Below are positions 26,270 through 34,771 of a DNA stretch of 64,000 nt, one piece after another. The stretch's first letter is position 1, and each line of letters opens with the position of its first letter. This stretch comes from Clostridium fermenticellae (GTDB lineage: Bacteria > Bacillota > Clostridia > Clostridiales > Clostridiaceae), in contig NZ_CP032416.1 of assembly GCF_003600355.1 (NCBI RefSeq), positions 2,500,183 through 2,564,182 on the forward strand. The letters run 5' to 3'. The notes beneath the pieces are model-generated. The model saw only the letters and a list, made by a program, of their open reading frames with translations. It ran no database searches and had not been told where the DNA came from. The translations under genes and the position numbers were made by a program.

Positions 26270-27868
26270 TTAATTATCATCCTCATCATTAACTTTTGAT
26301 GGCTGTGGTTTTAAATTTTCACCCTGTCGTACAATATTTTTCACCCCCATATTATGCGGCCTTTTTTTCATTTTCCATATAAACGTTCTAACAAATGAAT
26401 CCTTAATATCATCTTTTTCAATCGGTGCAAATGGTGAAAAATAGGGTGTTCCAAATGATCTTAATGATACAATATGAATAAGTGTAACAAGTAATCCTAT
26501 TCCGACACCAAATACCCCCAGAGTACCTGCCAGTATAAGTAATAGAATTCTAAGAATAGATTCTGCATCAGTAAAAACTGGTACGGCAAAACTTGATACA
26601 CCAGTAAGTGCGACAATTATAACTAATATTCCTCCTACTAATCCTGCTGATACTGCTGACTGCCCTATTACAAGTGCACCAACTATACTAACAGCCTGAC
26701 CTACAGGACGTGGTAACCTTACTCCGGCTTCTCTTAAAATTTCAAATGTTATTAACATCAGACCGACCTCTAATATCGCCGGAAATGGGACTCCCTCACG
26801 TCCGGAGGCTATAGTAAACAATAAAGTTGTAGGTATAAGTTCCTGATGAAAGGTTGATAACATGACATATACTGCAGGTAATAAAATGGTTATCATAAAG
26901 CATATAAACCTAAGCGTTCTTATAACATTTGAATAATATGGTCTTGAATAATAATCTTCCGCACTTTGAAATCCTTCAATAAATAACATTGGTACTGTTA
27001 AAATAAATGGAGTTCCATTAACTAAAATTCCAACTCTACCTTCTAATATCTTAGCTGCTGCAGTATCTGGTTTTTCAGAATTACCAACGGTCGGAAATAC
27101 TGAGTATGGAGCATCTTCTATAAACTGTTCAATATATCCAGATTCCAAAATAGCATCAGTATTTATTCTCTTTAATCTTTTGCATACTTCCTCTACAAGC
27201 TTTGGATTTGCAATATTTTTCAAATAAACAATACATATGCTGGTTCTAGTCTGTTTTCCTATATTCATTGTTTTAAAAATTAAATTTGGATTTCGTATTC
27301 TACTTCTTAAAAGTGATATATTTATTGATATACTTTCAGAAAATCCATCTCTTGGTCCTCTAACAGTTGCCTCCGTTTTTGCTTCTTCAACTTTTCTGCC
27401 TTTGTAATCTTTGGAATCAATTATAAGTCCTTCATTAAATCCATCAATAATAAGTACCGTATTGCCACAAAGGCAAGAATCTATTATTTCATTTATAGAA
27501 TGTGTTTTTTTAATTTCTGCTGCAGAAATAATACAATTTTTTATTACATCTATATTATCCAATTTCATTTCTTCACATTTAAAGTTCCTATATTCAAGTA
27601 ATTCTGAAACAATATTTATTATTTCAGATTTTTTGATTATATCCCCTAAAAATATCATAACAGCATTTATTTTATTGTCTTTATCAAATGATATTTGACG
27701 ATATACTACATCATCACTACTGCCGAGTATATTCTTTATAATATTTACATTTTTATCCATATCATCTAAAAGTTTAGTTTCGCTAGTATTATCCTCTTTT
27801 TCATCATCAATTATTCCCGAATCCTTAAAACCAAAATATTTTAATTTTTTGTATATATAACTAAACAT
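26270..27868 (-). CDS. Spore germinant receptor subunit A, GerAA family
   Basis: 532 residues. A soluble N-terminal domain (1-300) carries the family segments ESGYIEQFIEDAPYSVFPT and EGRVGILVNGTPFILTVP. Five or six membrane helices follow (about 315-480) with REGVPFPAILEVGLMLITFE and RLPRPVGQAVSIVGALVIGQ. The charged cytosolic tail ends in DDEDDN. This is the core A subunit of a gerA-type receptor. Its stop is 20 bases from the GerAC-like start. Confidence 0.95.
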   Translation of the reverse strand: MFSYIYKKLKYFGFKDSGIIDDEKEDNTSETKLLDDMDKNVNIIKNILGSSDDVVYRQISFDKDNKINAVMIFLGDIIKKSEIINIVSELLEYRNFKCEEMKLDNIDVIKNCIISAAEIKKTHSINEIIDSCLCGNTVLIIDGFNEGLIIDSKDYKGRKVEEAKTEATVRGPRDGFSESISINISLLRSRIRNPNLIFKTMNIGKQTRTSICIVYLKNIANPKLVEEVCKRLKRINTDAILESGYIEQFIEDAPYSVFPTVGNSEKPDTAAAKILEGRVGILVNGTPFILTVPMLFIEGFQSAEDYYSRPYYSNVIRTLRFICFMITILLPAVYVMLSTFHQELIPTTLLFTIASGREGVPFPAILEVGLMLITFEILREAGVRLPRPVGQAVSIVGALVIGQSAVSAGLVGGILVIIVALTGVSSFAVPVFTDAESILRILLLILAGTLGVFGVGIGLLVTLIHIVSLRSFGTPYFSPFAPIEKDDIKDSFVRTFIWKMKKRPHNMGVKNIVRQGENLKPQPSKVNDEDDN

Positions 27869-27888
27869 ACTTTTTTCCTCTTATCAAT

Positions 27889-28110
27889 TTATAAATTATG
27901 TTTTACCAGCTTTATCAGTTTCATCAGCTTTTTTTTAAAAATATCTGAAAAATTTCTATCGATATATTTTATTCTAAAAACAAATAATAAAAATTGAGTA
28001 AATGTAAATGATACTATTATAATCAAGTATATCCATGAAACTATACTAAAAACTGTTGGGAAAACTCCTCTTCCCTTAAAAATATTCCTTAAAACCTGAA
28101 AAATTTCCAC
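27889..28110 (-). CDS. Small membrane protein of the germinant receptor operon
   Basis: 73 residues, start GTG at 28110 behind AGAGG. One long or two short hydrophobic helices (about 18-45) are followed by a basic tail KKKLMKLIKLVKHNL. It lies between the first GerAB-like gene and the GerAA-like gene with 20-27 base gaps, so it is part of the operon. Like the 71-residue protein further down, it may be a D-type accessory subunit. The two small proteins are not obviously alike. Confidence 0.65.
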   Translation of the reverse strand: MEIFQVLRNIFKGRGVFPTVFSIVSWIYLIIIVSFTFTQFLLFVFRIKYIDRNFSDIFKKKLMKLIKLVKHNL

Positions 28111-28136
28111 AAAAAAGCCTCTTTTTCAAATAAGTT

Positions 28137-29222
28137 TTATAGTCTTATCCTTTTCTTTTTTACATAATACAATATAAGCATGATTATCGGAATTATATTA
28201 GTATATATAATTTCAAAATATAAAGCGTCAAATGGTACCATCCATTTGTGATAAATATAATTTTTTTCGAAATTCAAAGAAAATATAATTAAAAATATAT
28301 CAAATATAATAAGTATAGATTTGTATTTCTGAGTCTTAAAAAGACTCTTTAAAATTAAGATAATTGCATTTAAATAAATTGACATTTTAAAAAAACCACC
28401 AAATAGAATAACTAATATTGCTATAATATCGATATTTGTTATTATACCTCCTATATTTATAAGCTTTATACTTTCTATAAAAGGTATAGTTGAAACGTAC
28501 GTATACTTACATCCCAGAGCACTTATATTTACAATGGATGATATTATGATTAAAATACCGGATATAAGAACTGCCTTCATTGAAATTTTTCTTATATCCT
28601 CCTTTTTATCAACATAGCACCAATACATGAAAAATATAAATATTTCTCCAAATGGAAACATAACTATACCCGGTACTGCTTTAAGCATCGGTAAAATCCC
28701 GCTAGATGCTACTGGTAATAAATTTCTAAAATCCAGCTTTTTAGATAAAATTAATAAAATATAACTTATTAAAATAAAAAATATCATAATAGGAACCACT
28801 ATTTCAGATGCTCGCGCCAATACCTCAGTTCCCTTAAATAAAGCATATGTAGATGTAAGCAAAAATAAGATGAGAATTATATAAAATGGAGTTTTAGGAA
28901 GTGATGTTATTATTAAAAGTTCCCCGAATTCCCTAAGACTTCTCGCTACTGACCACAAACAATCACATACATAAAATATTACTAGTGGTATCCCTAATAT
29001 TTTTCCAAATAGCACCATAATTATTTCGACAAGATTTTTACCTGAAAATGCGTTTTGTAATTTAGTATAAATCCAAACAAAACATAATCCAATCAGCAAT
29101 GCAATTAATGTAACAATCCATGCATCCTGCTCTACTTCTATTCCGAGTGCAAAAAGTGTTGTGCTTCCTATTTCAAATATCAACATTAATGTAAAAAGTT
29201 GATGGCCACTCAATCGTATCAT
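28137..29222 (-). CDS. Spore germinant receptor subunit B, GerAB/ArcD/ProY family (first copy)
   Basis: 361 residues, about ten membrane helices, starting MIRLSGHQLFTLMLIFEIGS as in GerAB-type subunits. FPFGEIFIFFMYW corresponds to the conserved mid-protein helix. First gene of the operon; the 5' side carries a sigma-G-like promoter. The existence of a second B subunit at the operon end suggests either two germinants or a heteromeric receptor. AAGGAAG precedes ATG. Confidence 0.9.
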   Translation of the reverse strand: MIRLSGHQLFTLMLIFEIGSTTLFALGIEVEQDAWIVTLIALLIGLCFVWIYTKLQNAFSGKNLVEIIMVLFGKILGIPLVIFYVCDCLWSVARSLREFGELLIITSLPKTPFYIILILFLLTSTYALFKGTEVLARASEIVVPIMIFFILISYILLILSKKLDFRNLLPVASSGILPMLKAVPGIVMFPFGEIFIFFMYWCYVDKKEDIRKISMKAVLISGILIIISSIVNISALGCKYTYVSTIPFIESIKLINIGGIITNIDIIAILVILFGGFFKMSIYLNAIILILKSLFKTQKYKSILIIFDIFLIIFSLNFEKNYIYHKWMVPFDALYFEIIYTNIIPIIMLILYYVKKKRIRL

Positions 29223-29257
29223 TATAAACTTCCTTTTAAAGGTTAATAATTTATTTA

Positions 29258-29287
29258 TAGTATGACCAAGTATATTTTTAATATGTA
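29258..29287 (-). promoter_or_regulatory. Sigma-G-like promoter of the germinant receptor operon
   Basis: Read on the minus strand: TACATA at 29287-29282, a 17-base spacer, then CATACTA at 29264-29258. The forespore sigma-G consensus is close to TGMATA-N17-CATWMTA, so only one position differs. It lies 36 bases before the start codon of the first ger gene. This agrees with germinant receptors being made in the forespore. Confidence 0.65.
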
Positions 29288-29308
29288 TTTCGAAGAATTT
29301 AAATTTAA

Positions 29309-29568
29309 TATAGGGTTTGTAATTCCAAGCTTAAGTTATACGTAAGCTGACATTTCTAAAATGTAGGCACATTAAAAAATTTTTTAGTAAGTTTTAGCGA
29401 AGTATTTTCGAAAATCTTAGTGGATTTTATATGTTTGAGCCTGCGAGTTTATAAAATCTGCTTAGATTTTTATAAATACGAACTTAGACTTACTAGAAAT
29501 TTTTTAAGTGACGAATTTTGGGAATGTCAGCTGGAGTATAACTTAAGCTTTCATTTATAAACCCTATA
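29309..29568. repeat. Palindromic element family A, copy A-3
   Basis: About 260 bases, TATAGGGTTTGTAATTCCAA at the left and TTATAAACCCTATA at the right. Arms belong to the second sub-type (ACGTAAGCTGACATTTC with partner GGAATGTCAGCTGGAGT). The core reads TATGTTTGAGCCTGCGAG. It occupies most of the 29223-29588 gap between the ger operon promoter and the 3' end of manA. Confidence 0.85.
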
Positions 29569-29588
29569 ATTTAGCATATAAATTAACA

Positions 29589-30569
29589 TTATTCTTCTAT
29601 TTTACTCAATATATCTTTTTCAACTTTATCAATATCCGGAACATAACTTTTTAGTAATTTCATCCTTCCATAAAATCCGTATTTTCCAAGTGATGCTGGT
29701 ATAAGAATACTTTCGCCCTTTAAAATTTTTTCTTCTCCATTAAAATATACAATTTTCCCATTTCCATCTACACAAGTAAATATATAAAACCTTTGAAAAT
29801 CACTATTTTCTGAGCAGAAATTATTTATATCATATAATTCAAGCGAAAATTCTTTTGATAAGCAAAGATATGTTTTTATATATCCATCCATTTCTATATT
29901 TATTCCAATTTTTCTTTGCCCATTTAACTTAAAATCTATAACATCAATTGATTTATCTATATCAAGTTTTCTTCCTCTGTCATAATCATATACTCTATAG
30001 GTGATGTCACTATTTTGCTGTATCTCAGCTATTATAACTCCACCACATATCGAATGAACTGTTCCACTTTTTATAAAGTATACATCGCCTTTTTTTACAG
30101 GAAATTTATTTAAATACATCTCAACATCTGCATCTTTTACAGCTTTTTTAAATTCACATTTAGTGTTTATATTCTTAGTTCCAACAACTAAACTTGCTCC
30201 ATCAAATGCTTCTACTATATACCACGCTTCGCTTTTTCCAGATTCACTTTCAACCCTATTAGCATATTCATCATTTGGATGAACCTGAACTGATAACTTA
30301 TCAGATGCATCTATTAATTTTACAAGAAGCGGAAATTTATCCTTTCTGATTTTACTCCCAATCAGCATGCTCCCCTGCTCCTCTATCAACTTATCTAATC
30401 TATATCCCTTAAAATCTCCATTTAAAACCACACTCATATCATTTTCACGGCAGCATACATCCCAGCTTTCGCCTATTTTACCATCAGGAAGATTATTTCT
30501 AAATATTTTAAAATTCCTTCCTCCCCATATTTTATTGTGATATATATTTTCAAACTTCAATGGATACAT
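29589..30569 (-). CDS. manA: Class I mannose-6-phosphate isomerase
   Basis: 326 residues, the usual size of the short bacterial type I enzyme. Zinc-binding motifs are visible: VQVHPNDEYANRVE, GKSEAWYI and the C-side His in SGTVHSICGG. The N-terminus KIWGGRNFKIF is typical. Interconverts mannose-6-phosphate and fructose-6-phosphate in the cytosol, feeding mannose catabolism or GDP-mannose supply. Stands alone between two A elements; GAGGAGG lies just before ATG. Confidence 0.93.
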   Translation of the reverse strand: MYPLKFENIYHNKIWGGRNFKIFRNNLPDGKIGESWDVCCRENDMSVVLNGDFKGYRLDKLIEEQGSMLIGSKIRKDKFPLLVKLIDASDKLSVQVHPNDEYANRVESESGKSEAWYIVEAFDGASLVVGTKNINTKCEFKKAVKDADVEMYLNKFPVKKGDVYFIKSGTVHSICGGVIIAEIQQNSDITYRVYDYDRGRKLDIDKSIDVIDFKLNGQRKIGINIEMDGYIKTYLCLSKEFSLELYDINNFCSENSDFQRFYIFTCVDGNGKIVYFNGEEKILKGESILIPASLGKYGFYGRMKLLKSYVPDIDKVEKDILSKIEE

Positions 30570-30652
30570 ATCCTATACCTCCTCATAGTAAAGAATATGT
30601 TTTATAATTTTAATAAATGTCACCATATCTCGAATCTATAGTGATTACTTCT

Positions 30653-30914
30653 ATATAGGGTTTGTAATTCTAAGCTTAACTTATGCGCAGGCCGGGATTT
30701 CTAAAATTTAGGCACATTAAAAAATTTTGTAGTAAGTGTTAGCGATGTGTCCTTAAAAATCTAAGCAGATTTTATATGTCTGAGCAAAGCGAGTTTATAA
30801 AATCTGCTTAGATTTTTTTAAGCGCAAGCTTACACTTACTAGAAATTTTTTACGTGACGTATTTTGGAAATCCCGGCCTGCACATAAGTTAAGCTTTCAG
30901 TTACAAATCCTATA
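30653..30914. repeat. Palindromic element family A, copy A-4
   Basis: About 260 bases. Left end TATAGGGTTTGTAATTCTAA, right end TTACAAATCCTATA, arms GCAGGCCGGGATTTC and GGAAATCCCGGCCTGC, core TATGTCTGAGCAAAGCGAG. It fills the gap between the divergent manA and DUF815 genes, so it separates or carries their promoters. Confidence 0.85.
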
Positions 30915-30965
30915 ACATGTGATATAATGAAAAATAATTTTATACTAAGAAATGGGGGCTATTTT

Positions 30966-32258
30966 ATGACAGAAAAAAAATACTACAAAGAATTATATTT
31001 AAATTTAGAGGGGCTTACTATATACAGAGAACTTTTGAAAGATCCTGTTATTAGCAATTTAAATCTTCTTTTTAAAGAACTTTCAAAAACTAATCCCAAC
31101 ATAGATGAAATATTTAAATTATATTTCACACTACAAAATAAATTGCTGGAAGATTCAGAAGCCTTTGGTTTTAGTGGCAACCTATTAAAATCTTATGTAA
31201 TAGACTTTCTTATAAAGGACAAAAACTTTTTCACATTAACATGTGAAAAAATAGGTTCGAGTATAAAAGAAAATCTATACAATATCGCCTTGAATGATAT
31301 TAAAATCATATATTTTTTAATAAATTTCAACCTAGATTCTATAGGTTCATTAATAAATTATCCTTGTAATTTCTTTAACAATTACTCTCCAAGTAATAAA
31401 ATCAATAAAATAAAACACTTTGAGGCTTATAAAGATAATATTTTAAATGCTGATTCCAGTAAAAAATTTTTAGATTCATTAATAGAATATTACTTTCATG
31501 TAGGATGCGGAGAACTTTCAGATTGTATTGCATTCAAGTGGGATAATCCTAAAGGTTTGATTGGGGTAAAAAACTTTAATAAAATAACACTAGATGATAT
31601 AGTTGGTTATGAATATCAAAAAAAAATATTAGTAAAAAATACATTCGACTTTATATCTGGTAATACCGCTAATAATGTACTTTTAATTGGTTCTGCCGGT
31701 ACCGGGAAATCTTCCTCGGTTAAAGCACTATTGAACAAATTTTATGATAAAGGCCTTAGATTAGTACAAATATCAAAAGAACAGTTATTGTGTTTATCAA
31801 GCTTGCTAAATGAATTAAAAAACAGAGGTAAATACTTTATAATATTCATCGATGATTTATCTTTTGAAGAATTTGAAACAGATTATAAAGAAATGAAATC
31901 TGTTCTAGACGGTGGAATTGAAGAAATACCTGACAATATTCTAATATATGCTACCTCAAACAGACGGCACTTAATAAAGGAAACCTGGAATGACAGAACT
32001 GCTGATGAGGAAATACATATATCAGATTCTGTGAATGAAAAACTGTCATTATCCGAACGCTTTGGAATTGTTTTAACATATACTAATCCAGATAAAGAAC
32101 ATTATTTAGCAATAGTAAAATCGCTTGCAAAAAAACAGAATATAAAAATGGATGAAGATACATTAAACCTTGAGGCTTCAAGATGGGAACTTAAAACTCA
32201 TGGACGTTCCGGAAGAACTGCCAAACAATTTATAAATTATATTTCTTCTTCAAATTAA
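30966..32258 (+). CDS. DUF815-family AAA-type ATPase
   Basis: 430 residues. ATG 30966 is preferred because GGGGG lies just upstream; the earlier in-frame ATG at 30927 has no ribosome site and lies at the edge of an A element. The C-terminal 250 residues are the DUF815 AAA domain with Walker A GSAGTGKSSSVKALL, Walker B YFIIFIDDLSFE and a sensor segment ILIYATSNRRHL. The N-terminal 180 residues are helical without known motif. Function of the family is unknown. Monocistronic. Confidence 0.88.
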   Translation: MTEKKYYKELYLNLEGLTIYRELLKDPVISNLNLLFKELSKTNPNIDEIFKLYFTLQNKLLEDSEAFGFSGNLLKSYVIDFLIKDKNFFTLTCEKIGSSIKENLYNIALNDIKIIYFLINFNLDSIGSLINYPCNFFNNYSPSNKINKIKHFEAYKDNILNADSSKKFLDSLIEYYFHVGCGELSDCIAFKWDNPKGLIGVKNFNKITLDDIVGYEYQKKILVKNTFDFISGNTANNVLLIGSAGTGKSSSVKALLNKFYDKGLRLVQISKEQLLCLSSLLNELKNRGKYFIIFIDDLSFEEFETDYKEMKSVLDGGIEEIPDNILIYATSNRRHLIKETWNDRTADEEIHISDSVNEKLSLSERFGIVLTYTNPDKEHYLAIVKSLAKKQNIKMDEDTLNLEASRWELKTHGRSGRTAKQFINYISSSN

Positions 32259-32278
32259 CGGCATTTTAATGCGTAAGC

Positions 32279-32600
32279 TGCATATATTGCGTATTAAGCA
32301 TTGATCATAGATATATGGTTATAAGGACAAACTCAACTCACATCGCAGAGGTATACTCACAAACTTTGGCACCCTAAAAAAGTTTTAACATCTCTAAGCT
32401 CGCCTTTTAAAAATTTAAGCAGATTATATAAACTCGCTTTGCTCAAACATATATAATCTACTAAAATTTTTCTAAAAGGCTTCGCTAAGAGATGTAAAAA
32501 ACTTTTTAGATGTGCCTTCAGTTTCCAAGTATACCTCTGTGGTATGAGTTGAGTTTGTCCTTATAAGTTATATACTTAAATCAATAAATGCTTTATATAC
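32279..32600. repeat. Palindromic element family B, copy B-1 (left boundary of cassette 1)
   Basis: Outer end at 32279-32303 is one of four identical 25-base ends (begins TGCATATATTGCGTATTAAG). The 245-base palindrome at 32321-32565 runs ATAAGGACAAACTCAACTCA ... GAGTTTGTCCTTAT, with core ACTCGCTTTGCTCAAACAT that matches the A-family core in reverse. The inward flank (to 32600) is diverged. It lies 20 bases after the DUF815 stop codon. Confidence 0.85.
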
Positions 32601-32670
32601 TAATAAAAGTATATAAATAATTATATAACTTATGTAAACTTGATAAATATGATTTCTCCTTTAAGGTTTT

Positions 32671-32684
32671 ATGGCGATAGCCAT
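32671..32684. repeat. Small hairpin D2
   Basis: ATGGC-GATA-GCCAT, preceded by CTCCTTTAAGGTTTT and followed by ATTGATTTA. Copy D4 at 55772-55785 has the same stem and nearly the same flanks. Members elsewhere keep the pattern but change the stem bases in pairs. Confidence 0.65.
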
Positions 32685-32861
32685 ATTGATTTATACTATA
32701 ATTGCAGTTTTAGACATCTGTTAAGATAACTAAAAAAGTCTGAATAACCTGTAATTCAGATAGTATATTCAGAACCTTAAGATCTTTTTGGGCATAAAAG
32801 ATATTTAACTTAAATTTTAGATAAATGAAATGATTCCAGGACGGTTAGTCCTATTGAATTA

Positions 32862-33024
32862 TTTAAATTTAAATGTGAATTTTACTATATACCCGGGAAG
32901 TTAATGTCATAATAATTAAATTAGTACAGTCATTACTATGACTTAAAGAAGGAAGACTGTAAGCCTTCAAACCCGTTAGGGTGCTCTGTTCTTCTTGTAA
33001 AGGGCAGGTTATTTTAATTTTAGG
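32862..33024. repeat. Element C, copy 1 (possible structured RNA)
   Basis: About 160 bases almost identical in reverse complement to 56018-56178. It holds two adjacent perfect hairpins: GAAGG/CCTTC around an 11-base loop (32948-32968) and ACCC-GTTA-GGGT (32971-32982), then CTCTGTTCTTC and AAGGGCAGG. A minus-strand reading frame of 131 codons crosses it, but it also continues into unrelated DNA, so I treat that as chance. Function unknown. Confidence 0.6.
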
Positions 33025-33039
33025 TAGGTTTAAAATTTT

Positions 33040-33187
33040 AGATAAAAAGTTTAGCGGAGGATACTGCCCTAAACTATTGCTTGGGAATGAACCAATAAAC
33101 AAATATGAATATATTTTTGTAGGAACACCTAATTGGTTCAGGTCTTTTGCACCACCGATATGGAAGTTATATATTTTCTCAACATAG
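33040..33187 (+). pseudogene. Flavodoxin-domain remnant
   Basis: The frame at 33040-33187 encodes SGGYCPKLLLGNEPINKYEY and then IFVGTPNWFRSFAPP. This is the characteristic flavodoxin-like segment in which a Tyr-Asp-x-I/V-hydrophobic strand leads to GTPNW and a Pro pair. Residues before it come from element C (the frame opens at 32981 inside that element), and the protein stops 10 residues after the motif, where a flavodoxin would continue for about 50 more. It is therefore a broken gene fused to the repeat. Confidence 0.6.
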
Positions 33188-33197
33188 GAAAAAACAC

Positions 33198-33228
33198 TTG
33201 ACTCCAACCTTAGGTAAGACCTTAAACT
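33198..33228 (+). promoter_or_regulatory. MerR-type promoter with 19-base spacer
   Basis: TTGACT (33198-33203), a spacer of 19 bases, then TAAACT (33223-33228). The spacer holds a short dyad, CTTA-GG-TAAG. Overlong spacers with a dyad are the hallmark of promoters that MerR-family activators untwist. It lies right before the MerR/TipAS gene, which is therefore probably autoregulated. Confidence 0.65.
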
Positions 33229-33246
33229 AAATAACGAGGTGAGAAT

Positions 33247-33981
33247 ATGACTTATACAGTTCAAGAAGTTGCTAATTTATCTGGCACAACGGTTAAAACA
33301 CTCTATCATTATCAGAAAGTGGGTTTGCTTTTTCCACATATGATAGGAGAAAATGGCTATCGCTATTATACAGATAAGGAGTTAATACGATTACAACAAA
33401 TATTGTTTTACCGTGAATTGGACTTTTCTTTGGAACAAATTAAAATGGCCTTAGAAAATGAACCAAATCAACTAAAATGTTTAAAAAAGCAAAAATCTCT
33501 ACTTAGTACGCGTAAAGAAAGATTATCTGCTATTTTAAACACTTTAGATGAAGCAATTTCTCATGCTCAGAAAGGAGTTCCTATGAATACGGAGAAAATG
33601 TTTACAGGTTTGAACAAAGCAGAATGGGGAGATGCCCTTAAAGATCAAAATGAACACTTGCAGAAAGAATATGGGTTTTCTCTTGATACCGCCGCTATCA
33701 GTGCAGACACAATGAATGAAAATGCACAGGAAGCTATTCAATTTATGTCTTTTATGGCGAAGTCGCTCAAAGAAAATGTAAGCGTCAATGATAGAACAGT
33801 AATTACGGCAATTCATAAACACATTGAGTTTTTGAACATTAATGCAAAGGGCTTTGCCAAACAATCACACTTCTTTCTTACCGACAATTTCCACCGCAGT
33901 ATGCTGGAACAGCAACAAGTAGGATTAAGTTATTATCTCTACATTGCCGCAGACAAATATGCAGAGAGCAATAATAATTAA
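33247..33981 (+). CDS. MerR-family regulator with TipAS drug-binding domain
   Basis: 244 residues. The MerR winged helix occupies 1-70 (YTVQEVANLSGTTVKTLYHY, GYRYYT), a dimer coiled coil 75-115, and a C-terminal TipAS-like domain 120-240 (AKGFAKQSHFFL... YYLYIAADKYAES). TipAS domains of TipA/SkgA-type regulators bind thiopeptides and other drugs. ATAACGAGGTG precedes ATG at 33247. The second half uses more G/C (for example GATACCGCCGCTATCAGTGC) than neighbouring genes, which suggests acquisition from elsewhere. It is the main intact gene inside cassette 1. Confidence 0.9.
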   Translation: MTYTVQEVANLSGTTVKTLYHYQKVGLLFPHMIGENGYRYYTDKELIRLQQILFYRELDFSLEQIKMALENEPNQLKCLKKQKSLLSTRKERLSAILNTLDEAISHAQKGVPMNTEKMFTGLNKAEWGDALKDQNEHLQKEYGFSLDTAAISADTMNENAQEAIQFMSFMAKSLKENVSVNDRTVITAIHKHIEFLNINAKGFAKQSHFFLTDNFHRSMLEQQQVGLSYYLYIAADKYAESNNN

Positions 33982-34175
33982 GGATAGCATTAGTCGCTGA
34001 AACCATTGAAAAAAACGTGATTATAGAAATCAGTATATCCTATGTAAACGGCAGTTTTGATTATTACAAAACTGCCTGTTAATTTTCTACAATAAAAGTT
34101 AACAACCTGTATATTAGAAAAGTGTATATATTCAAATGGGATAATTCCATTAACCGTTATAACTTAAAATTTGTG

Positions 34176-34316
34176 TTATAAGCTAACCTTCTTAACATTT
34201 GATATAAACTTCCTTATACCAAAATACATTATCAAAAGTCCACCAACAGTTAATAGTACTACATTAAATATAAGCGAATAGGAAATCATGGCAATTACTC
34301 CATCCATAACACCCAT
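34176..34316 (-). CDS. 46-residue membrane protein
   Basis: ATG at 34316 has AGGAG eight bases upstream and encodes 46 residues: MGVMDGVIAMISY, a hydrophobic helix of about 28 residues (IFNVVLLTVGGLLIMYFGI), and a basic end RKFISNVKKVSL. An in-frame ATG at 34337 has a poorer ribosome site. The positive-inside tail suggests a single-pass membrane protein. Not recognised. It lies between the MerR gene and the PadR remnant within cassette 1, 88 bases after the remnant on the same strand. Confidence 0.5.
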   Translation of the reverse strand: MGVMDGVIAMISYSLIFNVVLLTVGGLLIMYFGIRKFISNVKKVSL

Positions 34317-34403
34317 TTTTTTAACTCCTGATTTTTCATTCTTAAGATCTGATAAAATTTTTAATTGAACTTACTGCAAATGTGATCTACATACAGGTCG
34401 ATC

Positions 34404-34691
34404 TTATTCATCAACGCTACCCCCTAAAAAATGATCTAATAATTCCTTAAAAAGCAACCATTCCTGAACCCTTTTTTTGAAAAAATCCAAACCTTCCTGT
34501 GTAATCTTATAATAACGTCTTCTCCCGCCACCACTATTTTCATTATCATTCCAATATCCTTCCAGATAATTTCTTTTTTCTAGTCTTTTTAAATAATCCG
34601 GAGGAGTATCGTCCATGCCCGTCAAGTTAAGGAATCCAGTTTTTATTTTATGATATAATTTTTGAAGAGGGATAAAAGGAAAGGACATCAT
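34404..34691 (-). pseudogene. PadR-family regulator, N-terminally truncated
   Basis: 95 codons. YLKRLEKRNYLEGYW, GGGRRRYYKITQEGLDFFKK and a helical end match the second half of a PadR winged helix and its C-terminal helix. The normal first helices (the MYGYEI region) are missing: upstream sequence runs into element B-2, and no ribosome site precedes the first ATG. I read it as a remnant left by repeat insertion or deletion. A shorter functional variant is possible. Confidence 0.6.
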
Positions 34692-34771
34692 TGATATAAC
34701 TTTTTAACATGCTGGGTTCTGTTATCGTATCAAACAATTTATTGTAAATATAATTAAAATTTTTACGTAGT

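Noticed and set aside
32869-33264. 131-codon minus-strand reading frame across element C
   Set aside because: It covers the C element, the opposite strand of the flavodoxin fragment and the MerR promoter. There is no ribosome site at its start and its termini fall in unrelated sequence, so I treat it as accidental.
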